Shown: positions 1 through 12,668, counted from the first letter of the stretch. The stretch: DNA of 64,000 nucleotides from Trichostrongylus colubriformis (GCA_963978905.1 OZ022257.1:43472203-43536202); one strand, 5' to 3'. Notes: generated from the letters alone by a model not told the origin. Made by a program: numbers and translations.

Positions 1-608
1 CAAACGCTTTGCGATCGCTACACCTTTTGCATAAGGCTGTGTTCATACTCTGCCATCTCACTCAATTGCCAGAGTGCACACCAACGCAGAGTTCTTCGGC
101 CAATTCGTGGTAGTGAATTGATCTTCCGCTGCAGGGGTGACGCGTTCCTCGTTGCCCACAGAATATGAACGCATCCCAGCCGATGTTAAGATTTGCTATG
201 AAATGGCGGGTAACCACATCATCTATACGCCTCTTGGTAAACGCCTATAGTTGTTGAGAGGAAACAATTGCTTCGTTACAATTCATCAATTTGCTTTGTT
301 ATTGTTGTTCTACTGTGCATATAATAGTTTATTGCAAATTAGCTTGAATAAAAGTGAAGAGAGCAATTATGATATTTCACCGACATTCTTTTATAAGGAT
401 ATTCTGGCGAGAATTCCAAGTCACCGTAATCATCTTGTCACAGACAAATAAATGTGTATAATATGGAGGAGAAAACATTAAGCTGTACAAGAACATACTT
501 CAGTGGTGAAATTAAAACAATACAATTCCTTTCCAAAAATTGTTGTTTCAAAATGGGAACGTAAGCAGAAAAAACTCGAATAGGAATTTGGATTTTTTGT
601 GATGAAAT
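1..608. other. Intergenic, no gene recognised
   Basis: Downstream flank of the WD40-FYVE gene, which ends at 609 on the minus strand. A 66-codon open frame at 251-451 (plus) begins with a hydrophobic stretch, but it has no recognisable domain and no convincing splice sites, so I do not call it. Confidence 0.5.
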
Positions 609-3120
609 TCAGGACATAGACCGTATATCCCATATCATGACCACTCTATTTTGGGTTGCCATAACTAACTTTCCTAGCGTCTCCTGTAGATACATTGCAG
701 TCACACCACTTCGAAGATCATGCGAAACTGCTAATGGTGTAAGGCTAAATAAAACGCATTACCCAATCAAGAACAGTGAGCGATGATAGCTGGGAGTGGT
801 AACCAAATGGATGCGCTGCCAATCAAAAGCCACTGATAAGGATAGTGCAGATAGGCACTAATAAAACTTACATACTTGTGGGATATCAAAACCAAAATGA
901 AATGGCTATTTAAAGAAATGTCAAATATGGGGGAAACCGTATCTCTGGGAATCTTTCAACTCGACCGTGTGAGGCAACTCTACCTGTATTTGCCTCTAAA
1001 GGATGCGTTCATATGAAAGCTGGCAAATAAAAAGGTAAAATGGAACTTTTTTGCCGTACGTAAGCATAAATAAATTCGTTCAACTGCTGATGATTTCCAG
1101 CCAATTCTCCTACCAGTACACGAAACCCCTTTTCTAATAATGAACGATTTTTTCGAAGCCCGCGTTTTTAAAAATGAACACTAAGTTCCAGTTTTTTTTT
1201 AATGAAAGCTACCAATTACAAAAAAAGAGCTTACTCGAAAAGTTGTGGGTTGTCCTCCATCTTTTTGTGGCATTCGTTACAGATACGAACCGGCAGTTCG
1301 TAACCCATTCGAGGAAATGCCGTCCAATTAGCACAACAGCTCCCACACACAGCCTTTCCACACGTTCGGCAATGATGTTGTCGTTGCCCAACGACCTGAT
1401 TAGAACGTACCATCAGAGAAGCAACGAACTTTAATAGAAGAAGTTTTAACAGTCATTGTTTTACTATATCAGCACATACCTTGCGCTGCCACATTGCTGT
1501 GAGATTCCAGAAGAAAGGACTGTCACAGATCTCACAATTATCAGAATTTTTCCATCCTGGCGTTTCTAACCTTGAAAGGCAAGTTCTTCAATAACCATAA
1601 TTCTCTGCAACAGTCGAATCATACACAAAGCACGACCTGTTTGCAGACATGTCCCAGCAAACGAGTTTGCCCGTATCATCAGCTGAAAAGAGTCGAGCCG
1701 CACCTGGAGCGATGGCCAAGCATGTGATTTTTGAAGAGTGGCCGCTGAAAAACAAATGTTCTTGAAAAGCACATGAAAATGAAGTACAGCCGCCACTGAA
1801 AGGAACAGGAAAATGATTGACTCACTTCAATTCATACGCTTCCCCTCTTTTTCCTCCTATATCCCACATTATCACCAAACTATCGTGGCTCCCTGAGTAG
1901 AGAATCTCCTTCACTCTATTCCACGCCAAGGATGAAATCGGACCTAAAGCACTACCAGCACGTTAGGCTTTTCATTCTCTTCAGTACTTGTGACACAAAA
2001 AAAGGGCCAAGGAGCAGCTAGAAATAAAAAAGAAGCAAAAATTCAAGCAATCACCTGTATGCGCGCTTAATTTGCTGATCATCTGAGCTGCATCGCCACT
2101 AAGCCTTAATACGATAACGTTGCCACCATGATCGCCAATAAATACAAAGGGTACATCAATGGCCATCGCCGTGCAACTGCTCTCGCAATGAAAAGCACCT
2201 TGAAATAAACAGAGCTAAAATCACCGGAAACATATATGCAGAATTGCTTCAGACGTCAGACAAACCTCGCTTTATACCAGTTTCCGAACAATGCCAAACA
2301 ACAGACTTATCTTTTGAACAACTGAATACAAGCTCTGCATTCAGCGCCAACCCAAGCCCAGATATTGGTCCAGCATGTATTGACCATCTGTAAAGCAAGT
2401 CCCTCTAAAACTTATCGAGTACTAATCAGACTTTCAATGACACTAAAAAAAGCAAACGGAATGAGAAAAAAATACCTGCGCACTTCTGGATCGCTCATAG
2501 AATTGTAGTCGTCAGCTACATAGTACTCATATACGTGACCATTTAAAAGTCCGACTAGCAATCTGAACGCCAGTAGAAGTAGAGAGCAGGGTGACACAAT
2601 ATAGATTGTCACAAGCCAGATTATATATTCTCCAAGAAGAGCAGAAGATACCATCAACTCACCTTGACGTTTCCTCGCTGTAATAAAGACAAGTGGGTGC
2701 TACAGGCATAATTTTATGGATTGAAGGCCAAAACTGTCCGTTATCCCTCTTCAGATAGAGCCTAACGGATCGATCATCACTTGCAGTCCACACACCTTCT
2801 TCTTTCGAAAGAAGAACCACATCGTTTATGCGAGCCACATGGCCTTCGATTTTGTGCAGCAGTGCTGAAAGAATGACTTCGAAGATGAAAAAATTGCGAA
2901 ATCATCAATGAAGCTAATTTCGAATCCATCACACTATTCCTCTTTACACACAAAACACAAATGCATATCGACTATGAGAAACAAACCCACAACAGAAAAT
3001 GAAGGATAAAACGAAATTACATGGCAAAAACTGTCTCAACAACTGACTGGGTTTAGCTTCTTCACCCATGCTGTTGGCGTTCCCAGCTGTTGACGGCCGT
3101 GAGTTTATAACAGCAGACAT
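609..3120 (-). CDS. wdfy-2: WD40 repeat and FYVE zinc finger protein (WDFY1/2 type), complete
   Basis: Ten exons join without a frame break: 3120-3021, 2864-2663, 2562-2476, 2387-2266, 2198-2055, 1943-1826, 1744-1637, 1570-1480, 1395-1235 and 744-609. Together they give 1269 nt (422 residues plus stop), against about 400 residues for vertebrate WDFY2. All introns are GT-AG. Exons 2-7 encode WD40 blades, including WDIGG near the end of exon 6. Exons 8-9 encode the FYVE finger: W300..D304 and CEIC (306-309), then RQHHCR (329-334), further cysteine pairs, and RICNEC (361-366). The last exon holds a final blade ending IWDIRSMS, the WD-FYVE-WD order of this family. Family members bind PI3P on early endosomes and act as scaffolds for kinases such as Akt and PKC-zeta. 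The start ATG at 3120 is the first in a clean leader exon. The exon 1 donor (GTAATT) is the least certain junction. Confidence 0.95.
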
Positions 3121-3651
3121 TTACTAAAATGAAAACAATGTTCAAGATCATTCCTTATACGGGAATGCAAGGATAGATAAGAAAGATACCCGGTATTGAT
3201 TATTAGAATATGACCCACTAGAATTGATGAAATGATTCCGGCAATCAATGACAACAAAACTGCAATACAATAGCACGAGAATGACAGCATAGCAGACCTA
3301 CTGACAGGTACCAGTTCTTCGGAAGTGTCACCCGCAAAACAACCACGTCAAGCATGACCGCATTCATGCGCAGCCATCATACCACGCCTATCCAATCTCG
3401 CATTTAACATATTTCACTGAATGTTCAGGAATTCTAGAAACAGAACGTCAAGGAGGTTTGATCGTACGACGCTCTGACCAATCAACATAGCTGCACCAAA
3501 ATCAATAAGAATTGCAAGGATATTTGAACTTCTCGATATTCGGCACACATTCCCAGCACATTACCCATCGATAAAAAGGAAGCAAGTGTTCACTCTCAAA
3601 ACTGAGTGCACTCGTAAAATTTATTCGCGTTCACGATTTCACGTTAGCTGA
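3121..3651. other. Upstream region of the WD40-FYVE gene
   Basis: This is presumably the promoter side of the minus-strand gene starting at 3120. I see no TATA box, clear trans-splice acceptor or repeat. Assignment as a regulatory region is positional only. Confidence 0.3.
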
Positions 3652-4093
3652 ATGAAACACAACAGGGCAAACCCTTTCAACTCCGAACTACTTTACGTAA
3701 AGAAATTTTCCAGCCAACACAATGCAAACAGCAACATGAATAAAGTGGCAGGGCCAGATCAAAACCTAAAGAATCTATTCAAACTCAGGAGCACGCTTTT
3801 GGAGCAATATAATAAACAAATTGCTGTACTGCCACGTCTGCTCGACTTTATCCCACGCTGTAAGAAGGGAGAATAGATAAAAGAGGATCGAAAAAGGACC
3901 ACAAAATATGCAGGCAAAAGTAAGAGAGACTGAATCTGAACACTACGCCAACGCAACAAATCGAATACAAATGAGTACGAGTGTATCTCTGCAGCTATCA
4001 GAGACTGTGCTGGGACCGGACACGCGCTTCAGCGAAATATACACAAAAAAAGAGAGTAACCAGCTACTTGCCAAGTCGAGTGCAACTCTATAA
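3652..4093 (+). CDS. Possible small two-exon gene, unrecognised
   Basis: Two adjacent plus-strand open frames look compositionally coding. One (3652-3876, best from the ATG at 3736) contains NLKNLFKLRSTLLEQYNKQ, likely helical. The other (3908-4093) contains SETVLGPDTRF and ends at a TAA. A GT at the residue pair after NKQIA and the AATATGCAG acceptor at 3907-3915 would join them in phase, giving a protein of roughly 90 residues. The donor GTACTG is weak, I recognise no family, and the opposite strand is also partly open, so this may be chance. Homology in other strongylids would settle it. Confidence 0.2.
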
Positions 4094-4499
4094 ATGCGTC
4101 CGTAATATATGCAATCTCCACTTTATGCTTCAGCGGAAACCCCATTTTCTTTGATGCACGTGAACCTTCGATTACGGTTTAACAGGCTCATGAACGTTTT
4201 ACAGCCGGCGACTATGTGTGTTTTGGTGACCACTCATCTTGCTAGATACTTTTCAACATTCAGTTTTCCAGATCTTTTTGAAGATATTTGAAAAATGAGC
4301 GGGTTTGGATGGCCCTGGAGGTATTTCACATCGAAGAAGACTTCAAAGAAAGAAAATATCAGAAATCGCATGGCACATTACATGATGTTAAAAAACTTAC
4401 CGGAAACTATTAACCCAAGAGAAAAGGGAAATAGAAAAGTGACGATCCTCTGCCAACCACCACTCATACTCAAGAAAAAAAAACAGTTTTGGATTTGAA

Positions 4500-6753
4500 T
4501 GTTTTCAAACAACTGTAGACCACGGTCTAGCGCAGCCCAAAGTGTGAAAACGTTGCCTTTCCACCGAGCGGCTCGGTAAACAATAGGCGAAAAACGTTCC
4601 CACCTTTCAAGCAAAGGGCAGAGATGACACTGCGAGTGCATCCATTAAACAAATGGAATTCATAACTCACAATCTCTGCACACTTTTTGGAGATAAGGAG
4701 CGCGCGAAAGCGTGCTTTCCGCTCATTATCATTTTTGCCTTGTAGAAAGTAGCTATATTCCTTAATCTCGCTATCGTCGCCACGTATAAAACAGGTGAAG
4801 CTATCATCGTCTGGTACTCATCTGAACATTTTGTTTCGCTCTTTCTTAAGCGTCCATTACTCAGTACGCCTCATTGGAACCTAGCTGACCTAATGCCACT
4901 TGTACCTGTACGCGCGGTGGGTAGCACTGTGAGAGCTCGCTCACCGACAGAAAATTGCGAATCGGTCGTGAAGTATGAGTTCGACTTTATTTCAATTACT
5001 ACCTTCCCAGAGGAAAATCATTCACTACCATGAGCCAAAAATATGAATGCATTGTCCGTTCTCACGGATTCCGAATTTTTAAGCCTTATTGACCTGTCAA
5101 AAATTACATCGTACACTACTAATTGAAAGGTGAAACATTACGCAACTGGCATGACCAAGCCAATATGACACATCACTACAGCAGAATCACACGTATGCAA
5201 AGCGCTGTAAAAGTTATCGCAAACGGTAAGACAGGGCCATAATATTTTTATAACCATTGCCACTACAGCCTAGTTTTCACTGTTTAGCGGACCTTCGGAC
5301 CAAAACCACCACTTTGGTTTTCTGAGTTCGAATCACAGACCTGGGCGACGTTGATTTCTCAAATCCAAATGAGCTGACAAACTTTGCGTCACTTCTTTCA
5401 TCTTCGCACAAGGACACTCGTAAATCGACCCGAGATAGACTTCTGATTTTCAATTATCTAAAGGTTTGACTACACGTAAATTCATGGGATGATGTCCATG
5501 TTCAGCTTATTCGTAGCTTATAGCTGCGTATTTTACAACAATGCGGTCAATCCTTTTCATCAGAGGTCGATCGATCAGTCTACCCTAAACTTGTATCAAT
5601 CACGCTTACACGACACAAACAACAACAACTTTTAGCAATGTTTCTGAGCCGCAGATACCGCAAAGAGAATTTTTTAGTGTTTTTATAATATGATTATCAA
5701 GCACGCACATTTTGTGAAAAATTCAGAGGACAAACGTCAAGCAATAACTGCCATTCTGAGAACGTATCAATCAAGAAATCATTGAAAAGTCGTACTGGTT
5801 AAGCAATAAAGTAAAGATTAAACTGTGACTCACCTTAGAAATCTGTGAAATACACCAATTTGCTATTCCAGACGCAGCGAGAGCTGCACACGTAGATTCG
5901 GAATGCAACAGAAGGCGGTACTGGTCGAAAGGATTGCTGAAAGACTGCTCGCTAGAAGAATCAACTTAATCGACAGTCATATCATTTATAATCAGACAAG
6001 AAACTTTACAGAACGTCACTGCGAACACTAAACCTGGTAGCTGATCCGCAGGAAAGATAACACAGAAGCATCTTGCATAACTTGGCTCTACGTTTAAGTA
6101 TTCATCTTTCGGAACCTGGGCTTTTTGCAATGAAAGGAATTTAGTGCTATCGCAATGGGGGAGCATCTAAAAAAACCTGCTTATCTAAGCATCCTAGAGA
6201 GATCCTTGAGGGGTCAATGGGGGAGCATCTAAAAAAAACCTGCTTATCTAAGCATCCTAGAGAGATCCTTGAGGGGTCAATCTGCATATTCAAGCGTAAT
6301 TTTTGCCTGAGCCTTAGCGGAGGAAGGAATTGGGCTCAGGCAAAAATAATTACCATAGATAGCACCAAGAATTTCACTTCAAAAAATATCACAAAAGAAT
6401 CCACAACACAAAAAAGCTGCCACATCCACATTTAGCCCTATTTCTTTAGCTAAGTTTACAATCTCGAAATATATCAGAAAATCTGAATTACTACACTATT
6501 GCAAGATTCTTAGTAAAAGCGTTCGATGAATGAAAACCTTCCACCGAAATACTGTCACAGCTAACCTATCCGACTATCAGGATCATTGCTCATGGCCGCA
6601 GCGCAGGCGCTGCGCAGCCAACGGAATAGCAGCGGAGCACGTCATACCCTAGAAAGGGGAAAGTTGATCTGGGAATTTCTCCCTGATAATCTTCCCATTG
6701 CTGATATTGGTATGGCCACGTCGTCAACAACATTGAGGGTTGAAGCTATCCAT
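4500..6753 (-). CDS. Multi-exon gene of unknown function, partial model
   Basis: Several minus-strand blocks read as protein and have good splice sites in compatible phase. They are 6753-6648 (contains VVDDVAIPISAMGRL, donor GTATGA), 6115 to about 6030 (starts VPKDEYLNVEPSYARC, phase 0 with the previous exon), about 5936-5834 (contains NPFDQYRLLLHSESTCAAL, donor AAG/GTGAGT), 4738-4671 (KNDNERKARFRALL, donor GTGAGT) and from 4629 downward (CHLCPLLERWERF, phase 0 with the previous exon). The junction near 6030 and an exon between 5834 and 4738 are unresolved, as are both ends. I do not recognise the family. It lies upstream of the WD40-FYVE gene on the same strand, with a 62-bp tandem duplication in the first intron. 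The exons are supported by reading frame and splice signals only. Confidence 0.42.
6153..6281. repeat. Two-copy tandem duplication, 62-63 bp unit
   Basis: The block beginning CAATGGGGGAGCATCT at 6153 is repeated at 6215 with one extra A in a poly-A run, followed by a further CAAT. The near identity of the copies points to a recent duplication. It falls in an intron of the unknown minus-strand gene. Confidence 0.95.
6299..6347. repeat. Perfect 15-bp inverted repeat
   Basis: ATTTTTGCCTGAGCC at 6299-6313 pairs exactly with 6333-6347 across a 19-nt spacer, giving a stable hairpin. It sits beside the 62-bp tandem duplication. It may be a small MITE remnant; no flanking duplication is clear. Confidence 0.85.
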
Positions 6754-9607
6754 CTGACCGAACACAAGAAATTTTATGAACTGAGAATTTAGACGTTTGT
6801 AATAAGAGCCAGGTCATCAAAAGATTAGTTCCGCATCAGAAACAAGCTTCGCAGCGTTCCCAAGTAATCCAAATCGGCTGTTCCATTAGTTGAGCAACTG
6901 AATGCAGTGTTCCGAATTTTTTACAGAGAAGGATTATGGTGGCCCACGCAAGTTTTTTGTGCGCGATTTTCGTAGTTCCGTAGATGGCAAGAGATTCACC
7001 GATTACGCAAAAAAGCACAAAAAAGAATCAAATTTCGCTTGAATGCATCAATATAGGGTCGGCTTGGTAAGGTAAAGGCTACCCAGGTCAATGGCGGAAG
7101 GAACTTTGCAATTGTTTGCTGATCAATTTTCTCTATCCATTTATAAATATTATCAAATTACTTGACAAACATCATACTAAATCAGGAACGATCAGTCGAG
7201 CGGATATAAGCAGCCCTCAAAAGGTAACCTCTGACCCTAGCGCAATCCTTTTATCCCGTACAAGGATGTGCCAAGCATCTGCGATGGCTCTCTTGAGATA
7301 GCCGCCTGTCACAGCCACAAGTAGAGGTCACTGAAGGAGAAGTGGCTGCATGTGGTGAAAGAGGTCATCGCAAAGGTTCACAAAGAACATCTACCACAGG
7401 AGATGTACTGTACTATATTTCTTCAGAGGTGTTGGTGTAGTAACGGCCCTATTTCTTAGCTGCCTGGCCTCTGTCGTTGATGAGAATGAGCCTCACTCTG
7501 GCTGATTTCAAGGGAGCCGCCCCTAATTAGAGCTCTTCTGTTACCCATATAATTATGTTGTATTTGCTTACTCAAGGCAAGTTTTAACGTCAAAAAAAAA
7601 AAGAATCCGGTGATAGAGCATCTCAGAGACGCGTCCGAGGAGCAGAGCGTCCGAACTTCTATGATTCCACATGGAACAAAAAAGCAGGGCCCATCCCTGA
7701 CGATTTGTTCAACCCTTGTCTCTCCAGGGATAAATAGAAATTTCTCAAAGGCGATGGTAGGAGTAGTTCGAAATTTCTCAAAAGCGGTGGTAGGGGTAGT
7801 CCGGTTCCATCGTTCTGTCCAATTTTGCCACTGACCGGTGCACGTGTTCGCCACGAAACTGCAATGTCAAGCACCACGCCATTTTGATCAATACGGCTTT
7901 GATACGATACGATAATTATCATTCCGCTATCATGCTCATTACTCTTCATTTCCCGACAAAGTCGACCCTAGGAGGCGGACCAAGCCAAGAAAGGAGGCTG
8001 GAGCTGACAAGGAGGTTTCCGCCACAGCTCACGGACGCTATTTTCGTGGAGGATTTGCCGCAGATAATCAGGCTTCCTAGACATCATTAAGGGATTTCTT
8101 ATCACCCACATTGCTCCCATCCCTGTCCTTAGAGAATGATAGTGTGGACCTCGTTGCAAATGCTACTGATGTTACTTCGTTTTTCGTTGAATGCTTTGGT
8201 GATAATTCCAGTTTCGGTCAAGGTGTAAGGGTTATTGCTACTTGCCATTTCTAGAGCATGTGGCGGATTGCACATAGATACAGCGGTCACCAGGGGTACA
8301 GAATCACAGTTAAGCCTTTTCTGCATTTTAAAGAAACCGTTGAAAACTGAAGGAAATAACACTGGCAAGGCCTCATTATGGTGCTCTGTTTTTAGACCCC
8401 AAATACAGGCCGTTCCATATATGGAAGTGTCCTCTGCGTTCTTCCTGTTTTTAAGCTACAAACAGGTTTAATGCAGAGCAGCTGCTTAAATTCGGAATCG
8501 GCCAATACTCGGGATATTCTAAGCATCAGTACACCCGTCATTAGCTGGTCTCCACGAATGAAGTAACCTAGCCTTTTTTTTTTAGAAATTTCCATTTCAG
8601 AGATGCTGAGATGCTCGTGGTATACTTCTTTTCCTCACTTTTGATCCAAATATCTTTTCGGGAGTTTTTATAGCAGTGAAAGGAAAATGTCTAGTATGCA
8701 GGAAAATCTGAAATACACTTCTTCTTACGGATTACTATTAGTTCTTATGAACTTGATCGCATTTCAGAACAGTTTGATCCAGCCTCATGTCCTTACTGGA
8801 GATATTATGCTCTTTCTGTTTGCGGTATTGGTGGTGTTGATGGTGTTCTCAATTGGGGTGTAAAGGTCGCCGAATGGGCGTGGCACGGCTTCTGCCCTAT
8901 GCAAATGAGGAGCTCGGAATTGTTTACGCGGTTGGCTCGCTGTTTACAAGGTCACAGGCTTGCTGTTGACGACTGGCACTGCCATCGTGATGCGGTCACC
9001 CTCAGGATATTACCCTTTGAGCAGCTGCGACTCCGCCCAATCTTGTCACCACTCTTTGGCCACTGGTCACCGACCGGTAACCTCATTTTCATCCATTTCA
9101 CAAAATCGAATTTGCCTCAGCAATCAGTTCGTTTTTACACCTAACAACTAAGGCCTTTCCATGATGTTTTGACTTAATCTGAGATTTTCAAAAGGTTTTC
9201 TGAGGGAAGCAAATAGTATGTGCCCCTTTCCTTACCAAGTTTCATCGGCTGCACTTCGAAAACTAGACACTAGCTCGGCGACATCATAAGAACTCATTCA
9301 CACCTTTTAATGTGTTCCCTTTCCCGCGGCACCTACATATATTTCGCTTGTCTCCTTGAACCACGAGATGTATTTTTAGACTGCTATTTCTGGGCGAAAT
9401 CTTCTCATTCTTGGCAGTAGTTCACACGACCATAACTCTTCGCCTTATTACCCAAAAGATTCTAGTGGTGCTATATTTACTTCTTTTGAATCCCGGCACT
9501 ATTTACTAGATCAGTGGCAGTTTTTCGGTGATAAGCACTTTTATCGATCTGCTAGTCAGACCACTTATTATATTTTATTTGTCGGTTTGTCGGTTGGCAA
9601 TAATGAT
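6754..9607. other. Long stretch without a supported gene
   Basis: The 61-codon minus frame at 6836-7018 (contains ESLAIYGTTKIAHKKLA) could hold an upstream exon of the unknown gene through a GTGGGC donor, but no acceptor is visible before it. A 132-codon minus frame at 7456-7854 spans a tandem repeat and reads as low quality. A plus frame at 8899-9144 has no family resemblance. Nothing else was recognised. Confidence 0.4.
7737..7802. repeat. Two-copy 33-bp tandem repeat
   Basis: Copies at 7737-7769 and 7770-7802 both begin GAAATTTCTCAAA and differ at a few positions. The unit is a multiple of three, which keeps the overlapping open frames artificially long. Confidence 0.9.
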
Positions 9608-9956
9608 CAAGGCACTCCCAGGTGTCCAGGAGAAAGGCGCTTCAGTACGACCCCTCTCGACTACGACCAAATGCGTCCCCCTCTCCCTTCTTGACCTCTG
9701 CAATAGTAACTGTAACTGTTACCGGATTGTATTGCTTCAATGTGTTTTCTCGCTATGTATTCTTACCTAATACAAAAATTAATTATTTCAAACATACTCA
9801 CATGGATTCGCTATGAAATACCCTTCCCTTATCATCTGCCTATTGAAAGTTTAGATTCCAGTGCTTATCGCTCACTTCTACAGATACGATCCCCTCTCCT
9901 GTCCGGTAAAGAACGACCCTCCCCTCTCTAGATATCCTCTACTCCCGGTTTGCCCT
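9608..9956 (+). mobile_element. Short hAT-like MITE related to family Z ends
   Basis: The left end is a CAGGGCACTCCCAGG variant (here CAAGGCACTCCCAGG) and the right end is ACTCCCGGTTTGCCCTG. A second copy of the same length and internal sequence lies at 61668-62009. Ends of CAGGG/CCCTG type are typical of hAT elements. The flanks share ATGAT (left ATAATGAT, right TCGATGAT), a weak match for an 8-bp target duplication. No coding capacity is seen. Confidence 0.7.
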
Positions 9957-11137
9957 GTCGATGATAAGGAAAATGATAGGGGAAGCCGACCACACCAGAG
10001 GGTTAAAGACATTTGCTCTGAGACTATCATGCCAAGTTGTTATGATGTGACGACACTTCATCTCTGATATGCGAGACACTTACGATTAGTCCATGCGCAG
10101 CCGTTCTACGAGGTGTTGGCATCGACATTGGCACATTAGGAGCGCAACGCGTGTTAAAATCTCAAAGCCCGGCTCCATATAAAACAGGGGAGCCTCGCGA
10201 AGGAACCCAAACATGGCTCTTTGCAGAGCGTTCTCTCGCCATTGCTAATGCATAATGTACATTTCAAATGCTCCCATACCAGTTCAGTACTCATCGAAGT
10301 TTGAACAAATCAAAGGTAAAGTCAGTATAAAAAGGGAGGGACCGGCTGAATATTGGAGGAAACACATATCGTCAAAAATTGTCGTCTTCGCTCTTCCCTA
10401 CCGGTTTCTGATTACATCAGCATGCATTACGACTTTACTAAGGGTTAACCGAAGACCCTTGAGATAGCTGCCCAAATTTTGGATATTTATTTATCAATGC
10501 TTATTTTTTATACTTATTTCATAATATATTTTGGATACTTTTACGGCAGTGACGGTCATACCTACGATTTGCTCAGTGCAAGGGAAGGCGTTTAAGCGTT
10601 TAATTAAAGTTGTCCCGTCATCCACCATAGCTGCGGAAATTGTCTCGCGTGACCTCGAGCTAGGCGCACATCACGGTTATAGGTTACGAATAAATAAACA
10701 ATCAGAATTCCAACCAATTACTTAGTAGACCTAGACTACCTCATTTTTGGCTCATGATATCGAACTGCAAATAAATAATGAAGTATTTTGGAGACACCTT
10801 AATCCTCATGCAAGTTAGGTCCGTTAGATGCTCACACTTAGTAGTCTACCCTGGATTATCAAACATAGATATCATTTTCGAAGGTGATATTGATAAAATT
10901 CGTCTTGCAAAAGATTCGTGATTCAAATCATGGGCACGATGGTGCTGAAATAATAGTTTTTATTCCATCTTTCATTTATTCGAATGTTTCATAACTTTAT
11001 TGTAACCATTATCTTGGAGATGCTCATCCAAATACTCAGTTTACACAAGTTTCAAGAATCCCATCTATTCTCATGTATGCATACTGTATATATTCCGGTT
11101 TATTTCAATGCTTTGTTGTTGTAAGGGCGAAGGGGTG
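9957..11137. other. No gene recognised
   Basis: AT-rich sequence with scattered short open frames of 60-70 codons and no domain, splice pattern or repeat that I can support. Confidence 0.4.
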
Positions 11138-11400
11138 TAATAACATGTGGCGCGCATTCCTACTCTCATGGTGCGGAGATCAAACCCTGCATCATTTCCT
11201 GCCCGAGGTGACTGCGCTTTTCATCCTTCGGTGAATTGGCATTGTCTCATCTGGGAGGACAAAACCGCTTACTAGTACATCGGCTGGACCACAAAGTCAT
11301 TGCATAAGTCAAATCGCATTCACCTGCCGCCACGATTCTGCATGGAACCAGAATGCGCGTTGCATCCAAACAACGCAACACCGAAAACTTTGAAAATGCT
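11138..11400 (+). repeat. SINE-like dispersed repeat, copy 1
   Basis: The stretch with CTACTCTCATGGTGC near its head, then a B-box-like GGAGATCAAACCC, then CACGATTCTGCAT, matches a diverged copy at 60858-61160 in the same order. The head resembles a tRNA-type internal promoter, suggesting a tRNA-derived SINE, but there is no clear poly-A tail or target duplication. Confidence 0.6.
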
Positions 11401-11586
11401 TCTCATATCATTGTTCATCAACTGAAATGATATGACCTAGGTTCTTCATGCTTGGTCAACTTGGAAAAATCTCGAAAATTTATATTCAGTAGTAGTTTTT
11501 TTTTTCGGAATCCTTTGATCGCGTCGCCGAACTCGCAACGCATTCCTTTAGGTTATATCATATAATTACTATTATGCAAAAGTTCA

Positions 11587-12668
11587 AGAATGCAGAATCG
11601 GCCGCTATGCCATGGAATTGAGGACCTCAGAATTGACAGTTTTTTTTCTTGAATTTAAGGGTTGCTTTAGTAATATGTGCCAGGGTTGAACCTTTTCGCT
11701 GCTCTGAGGAGCTCAGATGCCAGTATTGCCCAACAAATTAGGTCCGTTAGGGTACTTTGTTATGGATAGGGTACTCAACTAGACAAGTATCCAACGTTTA
11801 GCCGAACCCAGAGGGATCGAAGGGTTATATAGCTTGTAATGGATATAAAGCCTGACGTTCATTCCCAGTGATTTTGTACGGTTTATCCCTTGCTTGCTTT
11901 TTCTTTGCTTGTTTATTTGACAAATTCTTCTGTAATAATGTGAAGGCGTCTTCAAAATTCTGAATTCACTGTTCGAAATCTCAGGTTGTCGGTTTTCGTT
12001 CTACATAGTAGGCCATGACCATTTTTCAACACCTTTCATTGTGAATCAAAGTTCAGAGCATATTTGTCCTAATGAACCATTCTCATGCTTCCATGACAAA
12101 CAGGTTTCGCTACGGAAAGGAAATTTCTGGAAATTCCTAGGTCAAGCATATCGGAGAGTGGTTTTTACCATTTCTATTCATAGAGCTACTTGAACAAATT
12201 TAGCCCAAATCCAGCCAACATGCCACAGTGCTAACAATAGAAACAGGTCAGGGTCTCAGAAACAGGTAATTTTCCTAGCGCGAAATTATTTTTAGGAGAG
12301 CTACAAGGTGGGGAACACTATGTGACCACAGAATTTGTCAAATAAACAAGCAAAGAAAAAGCAAACAAGGGATAAACCGTACAAAATCACTAGGAATGAA
12401 CGTCAGGCTTTATATCCATTACAAGCTATATAACCCTTCGATCCCTCTGGGTTCGGCTGAACGTTGGATACTTGTCTAGTAGAGTACCCTATCCATAACA
12501 AAGTACCCTAACGGACCTAATTTGTTGGGCAATACTGGCATCTGAGCTCCTCAGAGCAGCGAAAAGGTTCAACCCTGGCACATATTACTAAAGCAACCCA
12601 TAAATTCAAAAAAAACTGTCAATTCTGAAGTCCTCAATTCCATGGCATAGCGGCCGATTCTGCATTCT
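11587..12668. mobile_element. Fold-back element with about 340-bp inverted arms
   Basis: The arm at 11587-11928 begins AGAATGCAGAATCGGCC and is the near-perfect reverse complement of 12330-12668. Only a few substitutions and small indels separate the arms. The 401-bp centre (11929-12329) has no long frame. The outermost bases are already paired, so 11587 and 12668 look like true ends, but I could not find a clear target duplication. The similarity of the arms suggests recent insertion or gene conversion. Confidence 0.93.

Noticed and set aside
5310..5345. tRNA gene suggested by GAGTTCGAATCAC
   Set aside because: Only a B-box-like word is present. There is no A-box at the right distance and no acceptor stem.
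7456..7854. 132-codon minus open frame
   Set aside because: It runs through a 33-bp tandem repeat whose unit is a multiple of three and includes a poly-Phe stretch from an A-run. No homology was recognised.
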